Source of the DNA: JBAYHA01 sp041666425
GTDB taxonomy: Bacteria; Patescibacteriota; Patescibacteriia; UBA11705; JABHMO01
Direction: 5' to 3'
NCBI GenBank assembly: GCA_041666425.1
Contig: JBAYHA010000006.1
Coordinates: 1 to 26,424 of the forward strand
DNA length: 26,424 nt
The notes under the pieces were generated by a model that saw only the letters and a list, made by a program, of their open reading frames with translations, had not been told where the DNA came from and did not search any database. Made by a program: the position numbers and the translations under genes. Below, piece after piece: positions 8,989-15,090 of this stretch (positions are counted from its first letter, which is position 1; each line of letters begins with the position of its first letter).

Positions 8989-9017
8989 ATTGTAATATCT
9001 TTTATAAATTTAGTCAA
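8989..9017 (-). promoter_or_regulatory. Promoter of the TrmB-type regulator
   Basis: Read on the minus strand: TTGACT (9017-9012), a 17-base spacer, TACAAT (8994-8989). Predicted start of transcription is near 8982, directly on the palindrome 8966-8983. Confidence 0.7.
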
Positions 9018-9057
9018 TTTTTTAACCGGCATTTGGGAATTTGTCAAAAGCAAGACG

Positions 9058-9073
9058 TTTTTGTTAACAAAAA
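9058..9073. repeat. 16-bp perfect palindrome in the regulator/CoaD-like intergenic region
   Basis: TTTTTGTTAACAAAAA is self-complementary. It lies between the divergent regulator and CoaD-like genes. A TTAACA inside it (9064-9069) is followed after 17 bases by TGTAAT (9087-9092), a weak promoter candidate for the CoaD-like operon; a palindrome over a -35 would suit repression. No better promoter is visible for that operon. Confidence 0.35.
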
Positions 9074-9172
9074 GCTATTCTATGTTTGTAATCGTTCGTT
9101 GACAATTAAATTTTTTAAATGTTCGGTTTTTATTGCTTCTTTGTTCTTTTGTTTTTATGTTTATTTGTTTAA

Positions 9173-9229
9173 TTGCTCAATTGGTCAGTTGGTCTGTCCC
9201 GAAGTGATCACTTCGTGATTGGTCGGTTG
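9173..9229. repeat. TTGGTCNG octamer array (copy 2), interrupted by a hairpin
   Basis: Units are TTGCTCAA (9173), TTGGTCAG (9181), TTGGTCTG (9189), then a 22-bp palindromic segment (9197-9218), then TTGGTCGG (9219-9226) and TTG. The array ends 20 bases before the chosen start of the CoaD-like gene. Confidence 0.75.
9197..9218. repeat. 22-bp palindromic element inside the octamer array
   Basis: The core CGAAGTGATCACTTCG (9200-9215) is a perfect 16-bp palindrome, flanked by TCC and TGA that extend it with one mismatch. It splits the octamer array exactly between units, as an inserted element would. Confidence 0.6.
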
Positions 9230-9249
9230 ATAAAAAAATGGAGGTTCCC

Positions 9250-9774
9250 ATGAACACGATTGCCATTTATCCGGGAAGTTTTTGCCCGCCGACTTATGGT
9301 CATTTGGAAATCGTTAATCAGGCGGCGGAAGTTTTTTCAAAGGTGTTAATTGTTTGTTCCGTTAATCCGACAAAAGGCGTGCCGTGGTTTTCGCCAAAAC
9401 AGTGTTGCGAACTTTGGTTGAGTTACCGGTTGCCTGATAATGTGGAAGTTTTGACCATTGTTGATTTTTTGAATCAGCGGAATGATCCAAAAAAAATTAT
9501 GTTGATTCGCGGTATGCGCGGTCTGGAAGATTTTCCCGAAGAACGTTCGGTTATGGAATTGAATTTTTCCAAGTATGGAATCAATAAGTATTTTTACATT
9601 ATTACTGACAGTCGCTTTTTGCAGATATCATCTTCTTTGGCGAGAAAATCGGTTGAAGAATTTGATTTTGAAACATTGTCTGGATTGGTTGCTCCGCAAG
9701 TCGTTTTGTCAATGTTAGAAAAACGGTCTAGTTTCTTTTTGTGTGACTGTGATTGTTATGTAGTTTATTTTTGA
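9250..9774 (+). CDS. coaD: Pantetheine-phosphate adenylyltransferase-like protein (CoaD family)
   Basis: CoaD transfers AMP to 4'-phosphopantetheine, the next-to-last step of coenzyme A synthesis. The family pattern is clear: IYPGSFCPPTYGH (the T/HxGH nucleotidyltransferase motif; GH is kept), NPTKGVPWFS, IRGMRGLEDF (the RGLR region), and LQISSSLAR (the ISSS motif). It is 174 residues, slightly longer than usual. Two oddities: Cys replaces the usual Asp in the GSFDP motif, and the C-terminus ends in a Cys- and aromatic-rich tail (FFLCDCDCYVVYF). The ATG at 9250 was chosen because GGAGG (9241-9245) sits five bases before it. The ATG at 9238 overlaps that site. The MBL-fold gene follows after 45 bases and is probably co-transcribed. 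A related nucleotidyltransferase with another substrate cannot be excluded. Confidence 0.75.
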   Translation: MNTIAIYPGSFCPPTYGHLEIVNQAAEVFSKVLIVCSVNPTKGVPWFSPKQCCELWLSYRLPDNVEVLTIVDFLNQRNDPKKIMLIRGMRGLEDFPEERSVMELNFSKYGINKYFYIITDSRFLQISSSLARKSVEEFDFETLSGLVAPQVVLSMLEKRSSFFLCDCDCYVVYF

Positions 9775-9819
9775 TAAAGAGACTGTCGCCTTTCTCAAAT
9801 ATAACAAGGAGGATTAATC

Positions 9820-10575
9820 ATGAAACTATTTTCTTTTGGCGGTCTTGATTCTTTTAGTTCGTGTTCGGAGTCGCCGAGTTTCTGCGTTGAAAATAATGAA
9901 ACAAAAGTCTTGATTGATGCTCCGGTTCGAATTACCAGTTATTTGCGTGAACTTAATTTGTCGTTGATTGATTTGTCTGCCGTGATTATTACGCATTTGC
10001 ACAACGATCACGTGGAAGGTTTGACCGAATTGATTCAGCTACGCATGTTGTTGACGAAATTTCCGGAAAAAGCTCCGTTGCTCGGTTTTATGAAAAAAGA
10101 AGTGACGGAAAAGTTAACGGTTTATGTTTTTGGTAATGATTTTTCTTGGTTCCGTGATGTAAAAAAGATCGTCGAAAGAAATTGCCCGACGAAGTGGGGT
10201 TGTGTGGATGATTATGTTGAATGGCGATTTGTTGCGGACACAAAAGGTGTTTTACAAATTGGCGATTGTCGATTTGAATTTTGTAAAAACGAACATGATG
10301 TTTTTTGTGTCGGGTTGAAAATAAATGGTTTTGCCATTAGTGGGGATACTCCATTTGAGGAAGAGTTTGAAAATTGGTTGTGGCAAAACAGCAAAATTAT
10401 TTTTCATGAACTTGGCGGTGGTGGTTGCCATACGCTTATGATGGATTTGCCAAAGTTGCGAGAAAAAATAAATGATCAGAAAAAATTATTTTTTTATCAC
10501 GTTCCGGAAATTTGTCTGAAAATATTGGAAGATAATGGTTTTGCCGTTGTGCAGAAAAGGGGATATGAAGTTTAA
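9820..10575 (+). CDS. Metallo-beta-lactamase-fold hydrolase
   Basis: The 251-residue protein starts directly with the first strand of the fold. It carries the metal-binding signature HLHNDH (residues 59-64), a later GDTPF that supplies the bridging Asp (about residue 175), and FHELGGGGCHT and FYHVPE near the C-terminus that could supply the remaining His ligands. The arrangement resembles RNase Z-like and phosphodiesterase-type family members, but the substrate is unknown. A perfect SD site AAGGAGG (9806-9812) lies seven bases before the ATG, in contrast to the leaderless-looking housekeeping genes. It lies 45 bases behind the CoaD-like gene and ends before a strong terminator. Confidence 0.85.
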   Translation: MKLFSFGGLDSFSSCSESPSFCVENNETKVLIDAPVRITSYLRELNLSLIDLSAVIITHLHNDHVEGLTELIQLRMLLTKFPEKAPLLGFMKKEVTEKLTVYVFGNDFSWFRDVKKIVERNCPTKWGCVDDYVEWRFVADTKGVLQIGDCRFEFCKNEHDVFCVGLKINGFAISGDTPFEEEFENWLWQNSKIIFHELGGGGCHTLMMDLPKLREKINDQKKLFFYHVPEICLKILEDNGFAVVQKRGYEV

Positions 10576-10612
10576 TTTTATTTTAGCCGTTTATCCAATG
10601 ATTGTTGGGCTT

Positions 10613-10652
10613 GCCCTGAAGTTAGACAACGTCTATACTTCAGGGCTTTTTT
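10613..10652 (+). terminator. Intrinsic terminator after the MBL-fold gene
   Basis: GCCCTGAAGT (10613-10622) pairs perfectly with ACTTCAGGGC (10637-10646). The stem continues as TAGAC/GTCTA with one bulged T and a 3-base loop, and six T follow. Confidence 0.93.
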
Positions 10653-10684
10653 GTTTAAAATTAGATTAAAAACAATAATTACAT

Positions 10685-10713
10685 TTGACAAAAGTATGGA
10701 AGTATGCTATAAT
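10685..10713 (+). promoter_or_regulatory. Perfect consensus promoter of the lipoprotein gene
   Basis: TTGACA (10685-10690), exactly 17 bases, TATAAT (10708-10713), with TG one base ahead (extended -10). Transcription would start near 10720, giving a leader of about 168 bases before the lipoprotein start. This is the strongest promoter in the window. Confidence 0.85.
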
Positions 10714-10756
10714 TATAATTGTAAAAACATGAATTTGTCCTTTAAAATATCCTTGT

Positions 10757-10866
10757 CCATTGTGAAGAAAGATCAGTCAAAAACCGGTTTTTCTCCACAA
10801 TGGAAGCTCTGTGGAGAAAAGTTGATTTTGTCTTGGCGATGGTGTCCAAGGCAAAAAAGCTTTTTG
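10757..10866 (+). promoter_or_regulatory. Structured leader of the lipoprotein mRNA
   Basis: Several inverted repeats overlap. CCATTGTG (10757-10764) pairs with CACAATGG (10796-10803). AAAAACCGGTTTTT (10779-10792) is a palindrome. TCTCCACA (10792-10799) pairs with TGTGGAGA (10810-10817). GTCTTGG (10830-10836) pairs with CCAAGGC (10846-10852), and the palindrome AAAAAGCTTTTT follows (10854-10865). The first and third pairings share bases 10796-10799, so they exclude each other, as in attenuators and riboswitches. No known riboswitch class is recognised. Confidence 0.45.
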
Positions 10867-10887
10867 AAGCGGAGAAGGGGAATGTTC

Positions 10888-11391
10888 ATGAAAAATTTGC
10901 TTTTCGTTTTGTCTTTTGTTCTGGTTTGTTTCGTCGGGTGTGCTACCGAGGAGGCCGAGGAGGAATATGGGACCGAGGAGTATTGGGCCGTGGCGTTGGA
11001 GCAGTCCGACGCCCTGGTTGCCGAGTTGGGCAACCCACGGCTCGTGGTCGGCCCCAATACCGGGGTCTATCTCGAGAATAAGTTTCCGAAGGCAAACCCC
11101 TTGTATGTTCAGGGGTTGATCATTGAGGGGCTTACTCTTTTTGCGCTTAGAGGTGGACCAAAGGATTATTTGCTCCTTAACGCATTTGAATTGCATTATT
11201 TGTCCCCAAAGGATTTTTTGCGGATAGTCAAGGACTATCCAAGAGGAGCGGGGACGATTCTTGGACAGCAGGCTGAGCGATTAGCTCGGCTGGAGGCTAA
11301 GGCGCAGGATTTGATCAAGAATCCTTCGCCCGCACTGTCGTCGGATTTCCCGGCGATTGAGAACATTCCGGAGAAGTATATCCGGAAGTAA
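10888..11391 (+). CDS. Small putative lipoprotein of unknown function
   Basis: I chose the ATG at 10888, seven bases after the GGGG of a purine-rich GGAGAAGGGG. It gives a 167-residue protein with a lipoprotein signal: MKNLLFVLSFVLVCFVGC, with lipobox FVGC, so Cys18 would be lipidated. The mature part starts with a Glu-rich acidic stretch (TEEAEEEYGTEEYW) and then a helical domain with no family I recognise. The middle codons are clearly GC-richer than in neighbouring genes (many GCC, GAG and CTC codons), a possible sign of transfer or of different selection. It is a one-gene unit with a consensus promoter, a structured leader and a terminator. The reading frame is open further upstream, to about 10651, but that stretch overlaps the promoter and previous terminator and is not coding. 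Confidence 0.7.
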   Translation: MKNLLFVLSFVLVCFVGCATEEAEEEYGTEEYWAVALEQSDALVAELGNPRLVVGPNTGVYLENKFPKANPLYVQGLIIEGLTLFALRGGPKDYLLLNAFELHYLSPKDFLRIVKDYPRGAGTILGQQAERLARLEAKAQDLIKNPSPALSSDFPAIENIPEKYIRK

Positions 11392-11410
11392 CCAAACAAC
11401 GTTTTGGAAA

Positions 11411-11440
11411 AGTCATCGACCTCATCGTCGGTGGCTTTTT
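11411..11440 (+). terminator. Intrinsic terminator after the lipoprotein gene
   Basis: AGTCATCGAC (11411-11420) pairs with GTCGGTGGCT (11427-11436) using two G-T pairs around a 6-base loop. Five T follow (11436-11440). Confidence 0.8.
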
Positions 11441-11490
11441 CGTTTTCTGAAAAAATAGCCTTTACTGCGAGGACAAGAGAGTGCTAGCAG

Positions 11491-11519
11491 TTGACAGATT
11501 GCAAAAAACTTGCTATTTT
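11491..11519 (+). promoter_or_regulatory. Promoter of the unknown gene at 11562
   Basis: TTGACA (11491-11496), a 17-base spacer, TATTTT (11514-11519), with TG one base ahead. The architecture equals that of the lipoprotein promoter. Confidence 0.7.
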
Positions 11520-11561
11520 GGTGTTTAGTGTTTTTTGAAAATAAAGCCAAAGGAGGTAAAG

Positions 11562-12353
11562 ATGGAACAGCCGGTGACAAGAGAGATTTTTTTTCAATTT
11601 GTGGAAAGTTTTTTTCAGCCAAATAAGTTAAGCGCGCATTTTTTGAAAGAGCATTTGTTGGTTGGGTCGAGTTTTGTTGATGGTAAGAAAGGAATTTTTA
11701 TCAACAATCGGATTTTGCGCGGAGAGTTGTTAAAAGTATTTTTAACAAAGTGGCGTGATTTTCTTTATCAGCATTATCGAATTTGTCTGAATAACAAAGA
11801 TTTAACGGCGCAGGCAAAAAGGTTTTGCGATGGAAAGAAATATTATTGTCGTGGTCGGGAACATGATGAAATTGTGAAATTTTTTCCGGATGAAAGATTG
11901 TATCTAAAATTTTTGACTACTGGCTGGCCGGCCAAAGATTTGCGTGATGCTAGTTGCGAATTAAGTGAAATTGATGTGCTTTTTGCGCAAAATGAATTCA
12001 AGTATTTGCTAATACAAGGTAGAGAACGGCAGGTAATGATTAAATTGGCGCGAGAAAAAAAAGTTTTTATTTCACTATTTGCGTTGCAAGTTTTTCATGA
12101 CAAAATTCGGAAACACGAATTATCGCAAAAGTCGGCCAAGCGCCAGCATTGGGACTTTGTTTATTGGCGAGAGTTGTTGTTTTTTTTGCGTTTGATTTTT
12201 CGTGCTCACATGGACAAAATCAAGGATTTGCCAATGGATTATCACATTAACACTAATGGTTGGCAATTTATTTTTCATGGGCAGATGCTTGTTAATTGTG
12301 TTTGTTCGGAAAATCAAGAAATGGCAAGACCAGCTCGTTTGCTGGCCGCCTGA
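11562..12353 (+). CDS. Protein of unknown function (263 residues)
   Basis: The ATG at 11562 is set by AAAGGAGGT (11549-11557), a near-perfect SD site. The frame is open further upstream to a TTG at 11535, but that lies before the SD site. The protein is basic and rich in Phe, Lys, Arg and aromatic residues. Notable parts are GKKGIFINNRILRGELL (about residues 41-57), KRFCDGKKYYCRGREHDE (about 86-103), and a central ALQVFHDKIRKHELSQKSAKRQHWDF. No signal peptide or membrane span is obvious, although LLFFLRLIFRAH is hydrophobic. I do not recognise a family. It is transcribed alone, with its own promoter and terminator. It belongs to the SD-led block with the CoaD-like, MBL and lipoprotein genes. 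Confidence 0.7.
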   Translation: MEQPVTREIFFQFVESFFQPNKLSAHFLKEHLLVGSSFVDGKKGIFINNRILRGELLKVFLTKWRDFLYQHYRICLNNKDLTAQAKRFCDGKKYYCRGREHDEIVKFFPDERLYLKFLTTGWPAKDLRDASCELSEIDVLFAQNEFKYLLIQGRERQVMIKLAREKKVFISLFALQVFHDKIRKHELSQKSAKRQHWDFVYWRELLFFLRLIFRAHMDKIKDLPMDYHINTNGWQFIFHGQMLVNCVCSENQEMARPARLLAA

Positions 12354-12366
12354 AATTAAATTTAGA

Positions 12367-12390
12367 ACTCCGAAACTTCGGAGTTTTTTT
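12367..12390 (+). terminator. Intrinsic terminator after the unknown gene
   Basis: ACTCCGA (12367-12373) and TCGGAGT (12378-12384) form a perfect stem with a 4-base AACT loop, followed by a run of seven T. The core resembles the terminator at 232-260. Confidence 0.88.
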
Positions 12391-12434
12391 GTAACAAAAA
12401 AACACCTTCTCGGTGAAATTTCTGTTTTTGAATC

Positions 12435-12455
12435 CTAGAATCTAGACTCTAGAAT
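12435..12455. repeat. CTAGAAT heptamer tandem repeat
   Basis: Three 7-bp units: CTAGAAT, CTAGACT, CTAGAAT, with a degenerate ATAGTGA after them. It sits between the terminator of the unknown gene and the 3' end of tRNA-Tyr. Confidence 0.55.
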
Positions 12456-12470
12456 ATAGTGACTGGATTA

Positions 12471-12490
12471 TAGTCCGCAAAAAGCGGACT
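12471..12490 (-). other. Hairpin at the 3' end of tRNA-Tyr
   Basis: AGTCCGC (12471-12477) pairs perfectly with GCGGACT (12484-12490), with a loop of six identical bases (T on the tRNA strand). One arm includes the last base of the encoded CCA. It may be a processing or termination structure for the tRNA transcript, but it lacks a trailing T-run. Confidence 0.4.
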
Positions 12491-12575
12491 GGTGGGCCGG
12501 GAAGGATTCGCACCTTCGAAGGCGAAAGCCAGCAGATTTACAGTCTGCCCCATTTGACTGCTTTGGTACCGACCC
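12490..12575 (-). tRNA. tRNA-Tyr (anticodon GTA)
   Basis: On the minus strand the acceptor arms GGGTCGG and CCGGCCC pair with one G-T. The anticodon arm CAGA-CTGTAAA-TCTG places GTA at positions 34-36. A long variable arm marks a class II tRNA, as expected for bacterial tRNA-Tyr. The T arm holds TTCGAAT-like bases (TGCGAATCC), and CCA is encoded. Length is 86 bases including CCA. Confidence 0.95.
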
Positions 12576-12598
12576 ATGAAAATTTTGCTTGCAAAAAT

Positions 12599-12627
12599 AT
12601 ACTAACATGAAATTAAAAAGATTTCAA
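12599..12627 (-). promoter_or_regulatory. Promoter of tRNA-Tyr
   Basis: Read on the minus strand: TTGAAA (12627-12622), a 17-base spacer, TAGTAT (12604-12599), with TG one base ahead. The mature 5' end lies 24 bases downstream. Confidence 0.65.
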
Positions 12628-12664
12628 GAAAAGGTAAATTTAAAGTAGGTTTTAAAAGTTTAAA

Positions 12665-12699
12665 GCGGCCGGCCGAGCCGTTGGCTCGTGCGCGGCCGC
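12665..12699. repeat. GC-rich hairpin between tRNA-Tyr and rpsB
   Basis: Outer arms GCGGCCG (12665-12671) and CGGCCGC (12693-12699), inner arms CGAGCC (12674-12679) and GGCTCG (12683-12688), loop GTT. It is an isolated GC-rich island in AT-rich DNA. It has no T-run, so it is not a standard terminator. It lies between the divergent promoters of tRNA-Tyr and rpsB. Confidence 0.6.
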
Positions 12700-12704
12700 C
12701 ATAC

Positions 12705-12733
12705 TTGCCAAAATTTAATTCCCGTGATATCAT
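12705..12733 (+). promoter_or_regulatory. Promoter of rpsB-tsf-ricT
   Basis: TTGCCA (12705-12710), a 17-base spacer, TATCAT (12728-12733), with TG one base ahead. Predicted start near 12740, leaving a leader of about 128 bases. Confidence 0.65.
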
Positions 12734-12764
12734 CCTTTTGTATTAATTTAGTAATAAACCGCAT

Positions 12765-12828
12765 ACTTTTGCTTGATTAACCAATGGTTGATCAAATATT
12801 GGAAATCCTGCTTTTGCACCGCAAAAGT
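12765..12828 (+). promoter_or_regulatory. Structured rpsB leader, possible S2 autoregulatory site
   Basis: ACTTTTGC (12765-12772) can pair with GCAAAAGT (12821-12828), closing over a hairpin TTGATTAACC/GGTTGATCAA (12773-12782 with 12786-12795, one G-T). Alternatively CTTTTGC (12811-12817) pairs with GCAAAAG (12821-12827) around a 3-base loop. The two states compete for 12821-12827. rpsB leaders are known sites of ribosomal protein S2 feedback in other bacteria; a similar role here is inferred. Confidence 0.5.
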
Positions 12829-12867
12829 CCTTCCGATTAAAAAGTAGAGGAAAAAAGGAAAAAATTT

Positions 12868-13584
12868 ATGAAGATTCCAAGTCTAGAAGACTTAATGAAG
12901 TCCGGTGTCCATTTTGGACACCAAAAATCAAAGTGGCATCCAAAGATGGCGCCTTTTCTTTTTACTGAGAAAAATGGCATTCACATTATTAATTTGGAAC
13001 AAACGCAAAAACAGTTAGAAAAAGCTTTGGATTTTGCCAGGCAAACTGTTTTGAACGGTGGAAACATTTTATTTCTAGGCACAAAAAAACAAGCCAAAGA
13101 AATTGTGCGACAAGGTGCGATTGCTTGCAATATGCCTTTTGTCGTCAACCGTTGGCTCGGGGGAACTTTGACTAACGCAACTTCGGTTTTTAATACGATT
13201 AAGAGATTACGCAAAATAAAAGATGAAAAAGCAACCGGCGCGTGGGAAAAATATACCAAAAAAGAACGTGTTTTGATTGACAAAGAAATTATCAAATTGG
13301 AAGCATTGGTTGGCGGTATGGAAAAAATAAACAAAATTCCAACTGTGATTTTTGTCGTTGACATAAAGACAGAAAAAACAGCCATTGCCGAAGCTAACCG
13401 TTGCCATGTTCCATTGATTGCGGTCTGTGATTCCAATGTTAATCCGGAAATGATTGATTATCCAATTCCTGGTAATGATGATGCCATCAGTTCAATCAAA
13501 CTTTTGGTTAATTTACTTTCTGAAACAATTTTGGAAGCCCAAAAAGAATTGGCCGAGAAGCTGGCGGATTCTTTAAAAAAATAA
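12868..13584 (+). CDS. rpsB: 30S ribosomal protein S2
   Basis: S2 sits on the head-body junction of the small subunit and is assembled late. Family hallmarks are visible: the N-terminal LEDLMKSGVHFGHQKSKWHPKM, FLGTKKQAKEIV, VNRWLGGTLTN, and the C-terminal part VPLIAVCDSNVNPEMIDYPIPGNDDA. At 238 residues it is a normal, compact form. The ATG at 12868 is preceded by AGAGGAAAAAAGGAAAAA, purine-rich but not a clear SD. It heads an operon: tsf follows after 50 bases and ricT after that. A promoter and a structured leader lie upstream. Confidence 0.99.
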   Translation: MKIPSLEDLMKSGVHFGHQKSKWHPKMAPFLFTEKNGIHIINLEQTQKQLEKALDFARQTVLNGGNILFLGTKKQAKEIVRQGAIACNMPFVVNRWLGGTLTNATSVFNTIKRLRKIKDEKATGAWEKYTKKERVLIDKEIIKLEALVGGMEKINKIPTVIFVVDIKTEKTAIAEANRCHVPLIAVCDSNVNPEMIDYPIPGNDDAISSIKLLVNLLSETILEAQKELAEKLADSLKK

Positions 13585-13634
13585 TTAAGAATTAAGGGAG
13601 ATTTTTTTTATAAAATAACGATTAAAACAAAAAT

Positions 13635-14222
13635 ATGGCAGACTTAGAAATAATTACAAAATTAAGAAATCAAACCGGCGGAGGAATGATGGATTGCAAA
13701 AAAGCTATCGATGAAGCCAATGGCGATTACGAAAAAGCCATTGATATTTTGCGCCAAAAAGGTGAAATCAAGGCGGCCAAAAAATCAGCTGAACGCGAAA
13801 CAAAAGATGGTTTGGTTTATTCTTATGTTCACTCAAATGGCAAAATCGGTGCTATGTTGGAACTGTTGTGCGAAACTGATTTTGTCGCCAAAACTGATGA
13901 TTACAAAAATTTGGTGCACGAGTTGGCTTTGCAAATTGTGGCCATGAGTCCGGAATATTTAAAACCAGAACAAGTTCCGGTCGAGGTTTTGGACAGAGAA
14001 AAAGCCATTTATCGTGAACAACTTTTGGCCGAGGGCAAAAAAGAAGAAATGTTAGAAAAAATATTAGAAGGAAAATTAAACAAATTTTTTGCCGAGGTTT
14101 GTCTTTTAAAACAACAATGCATCAAAGATGAAACCAAAACAGTAGAATCTTTAATCAATGAAATGATTGTGAAGACCGGTGAAAAAATTGAAATAGGCAA
14201 ATTTGTCAGGTTCCAAATTTAA
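13635..14222 (+). CDS. tsf: Translation elongation factor Ts
   Basis: EF-Ts recharges EF-Tu by exchanging GDP for GTP. The N-terminal UBA-like domain is typical (ITKLRNQTGGGMMDCKKAIDEANGDYEKAIDILRQKG, split here as residues 7-24 and 25-43), followed by the hallmark ELLCETDFVAKTDDYKNLV. The protein has only 195 residues. It has one dimerisation-type core domain, like the short Thermus-type form and unlike the longer E. coli form. It lies 50 bases behind rpsB and eight bases before ricT, which is the usual rpsB-tsf order. Confidence 0.98.
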   Translation: MADLEIITKLRNQTGGGMMDCKKAIDEANGDYEKAIDILRQKGEIKAAKKSAERETKDGLVYSYVHSNGKIGAMLELLCETDFVAKTDDYKNLVHELALQIVAMSPEYLKPEQVPVEVLDREKAIYREQLLAEGKKEEMLEKILEGKLNKFFAEVCLLKQQCIKDETKTVESLINEMIVKTGEKIEIGKFVRFQI

Positions 14223-14230
14223 CAGTTTTT

Positions 14231-15037
14231 ATGCGTGTCGCCGAAGTACAATTTGCGCCATGGGACAAAGTTTACTACTTTGGTATTTCCGAAGGAGAAA
14301 ATTTTGCGGTGGCTGATTTTGTCATAGTAGAGACAAAGTTGGGTTTGGAAATCGGCAAAATTCTCGGTTTTGTTGAATTAACACCGGAGAAGGAAGCTTC
14401 TTTGGCCGAACCGATCAAGCCGATTTTGCGCATAGCCAACAAAGAAGATTTGGATGTTGTTTTGTCTTTGAACCAAAAACAAAAAAAGGCGTTTGATGAT
14501 TGTCATTCGCTTATAAAAAAATTCAATTTGCCGATCAAATTGGTTGATGTTCATTATACTTTTGACGAATCAAGAATAACTTTTGCCTTTATAGCCGATG
14601 GCCGTGTTGATTTTCGCGAATTATTAAAAGAATTGATTCGAATTTATCACAAAAACATTCGTTTGCAACAATTGGGTATTCGCGATGAAATAAAAATTAC
14701 CGGCGATATTGGTAATTGCGGACGCAATCTTTGTTGCCAAAGTTTTTACAAAGATTTGGGGAATGTTACTTCTGATTTGGCTGATTTGCAACAGGTTGCG
14801 CATCGTGGTTCTGATCGTTTGTCCGGAGTTTGCGGTCGTTTGAAATGTTGTTTGACTTATGAAAAAGATTTGTATAATCAATTGGCGGATAATTTGCCGA
14901 TGATTGGGGAAAAAGTAAATACCAAACATGGACACGGGGAGGTGATCGGTTGGCATGTTTTGCGTCAATCGGTGGATGTCCTTTTGGATGACAAAGAAAC
15001 CGTGGTGGAGATCGTTATTGACAAAAAGAAAAAATAG
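14231..15037 (+). CDS. ricT: PSP1-domain protein, RicT/YaaT-like
   Basis: A PSP1 domain fills most of the 268 residues. The family's cysteines are present: CGRNLCC (C163, C168, C169) and CGRLKCC (C201, C206, C207). In Bacillus RicT these bind an iron-sulfur cluster and the protein acts with RicA and RicF on RNase Y-dependent mRNA processing. No RicA or RicF gene is seen here, so the partner set in this organism is unknown. The gene starts eight bases after tsf, so it belongs to the rpsB operon, and a terminator follows at 15049. The start ATG at 14231 gives the expected N-terminus (MRVAEVQFAPWDKVYYF). Confidence 0.9.
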   Translation: MRVAEVQFAPWDKVYYFGISEGENFAVADFVIVETKLGLEIGKILGFVELTPEKEASLAEPIKPILRIANKEDLDVVLSLNQKQKKAFDDCHSLIKKFNLPIKLVDVHYTFDESRITFAFIADGRVDFRELLKELIRIYHKNIRLQQLGIRDEIKITGDIGNCGRNLCCQSFYKDLGNVTSDLADLQQVAHRGSDRLSGVCGRLKCCLTYEKDLYNQLADNLPMIGEKVNTKHGHGEVIGWHVLRQSVDVLLDDKETVVEIVIDKKKK

Positions 15038-15048
15038 TTTAATAATCA

Positions 15049-15076
15049 AAAAAATCCGCTTTCTGGCGGTTTTTTT
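15049..15076 (+). terminator. Intrinsic terminator of the rpsB-tsf-ricT operon
   Basis: CCGC (15056-15059) pairs with GCGG (15066-15069) around TTTCTG. The stem is lengthened by A-run/T-run pairing on both sides, and T's continue to 15076. Confidence 0.8.
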
Positions 15077-15090
15077 GTTGGGGCAAAAAT

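Noticed and set aside
9099..9127. TTGACA as promoter of the CoaD-like operon
   Set aside because: At 16-18 bases downstream there is only TTCGGT-like sequence, not a -10 box.
9238..9249. Earlier in-frame ATG of the CoaD-like gene
   Set aside because: It overlaps the GGAGG site that correctly spaces the ATG at 9250, and the family's N-terminus starts at MNTIAIYPGSF.
10651..10887. Upstream extension of the lipoprotein reading frame
   Set aside because: It runs over the terminator T-run, the consensus promoter and the leader hairpins. The signal peptide begins at 10888 with a purine-rich site before it.
10777..11196. Open frame of 139 codons on the minus strand over the lipoprotein gene
   Set aside because: It is a shadow of the GC-rich coding region, has no start site signal, and runs through the leader hairpins.
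11535..11561. TTG start for the 263-residue unknown protein
   Set aside because: It lies upstream of AAAGGAGGT, which serves the ATG at 11562.
12665..12699. Terminator for tRNA-Tyr or the upstream gene
   Set aside because: No T-run on either side, and it lies upstream of tRNA-Tyr on that gene's strand.
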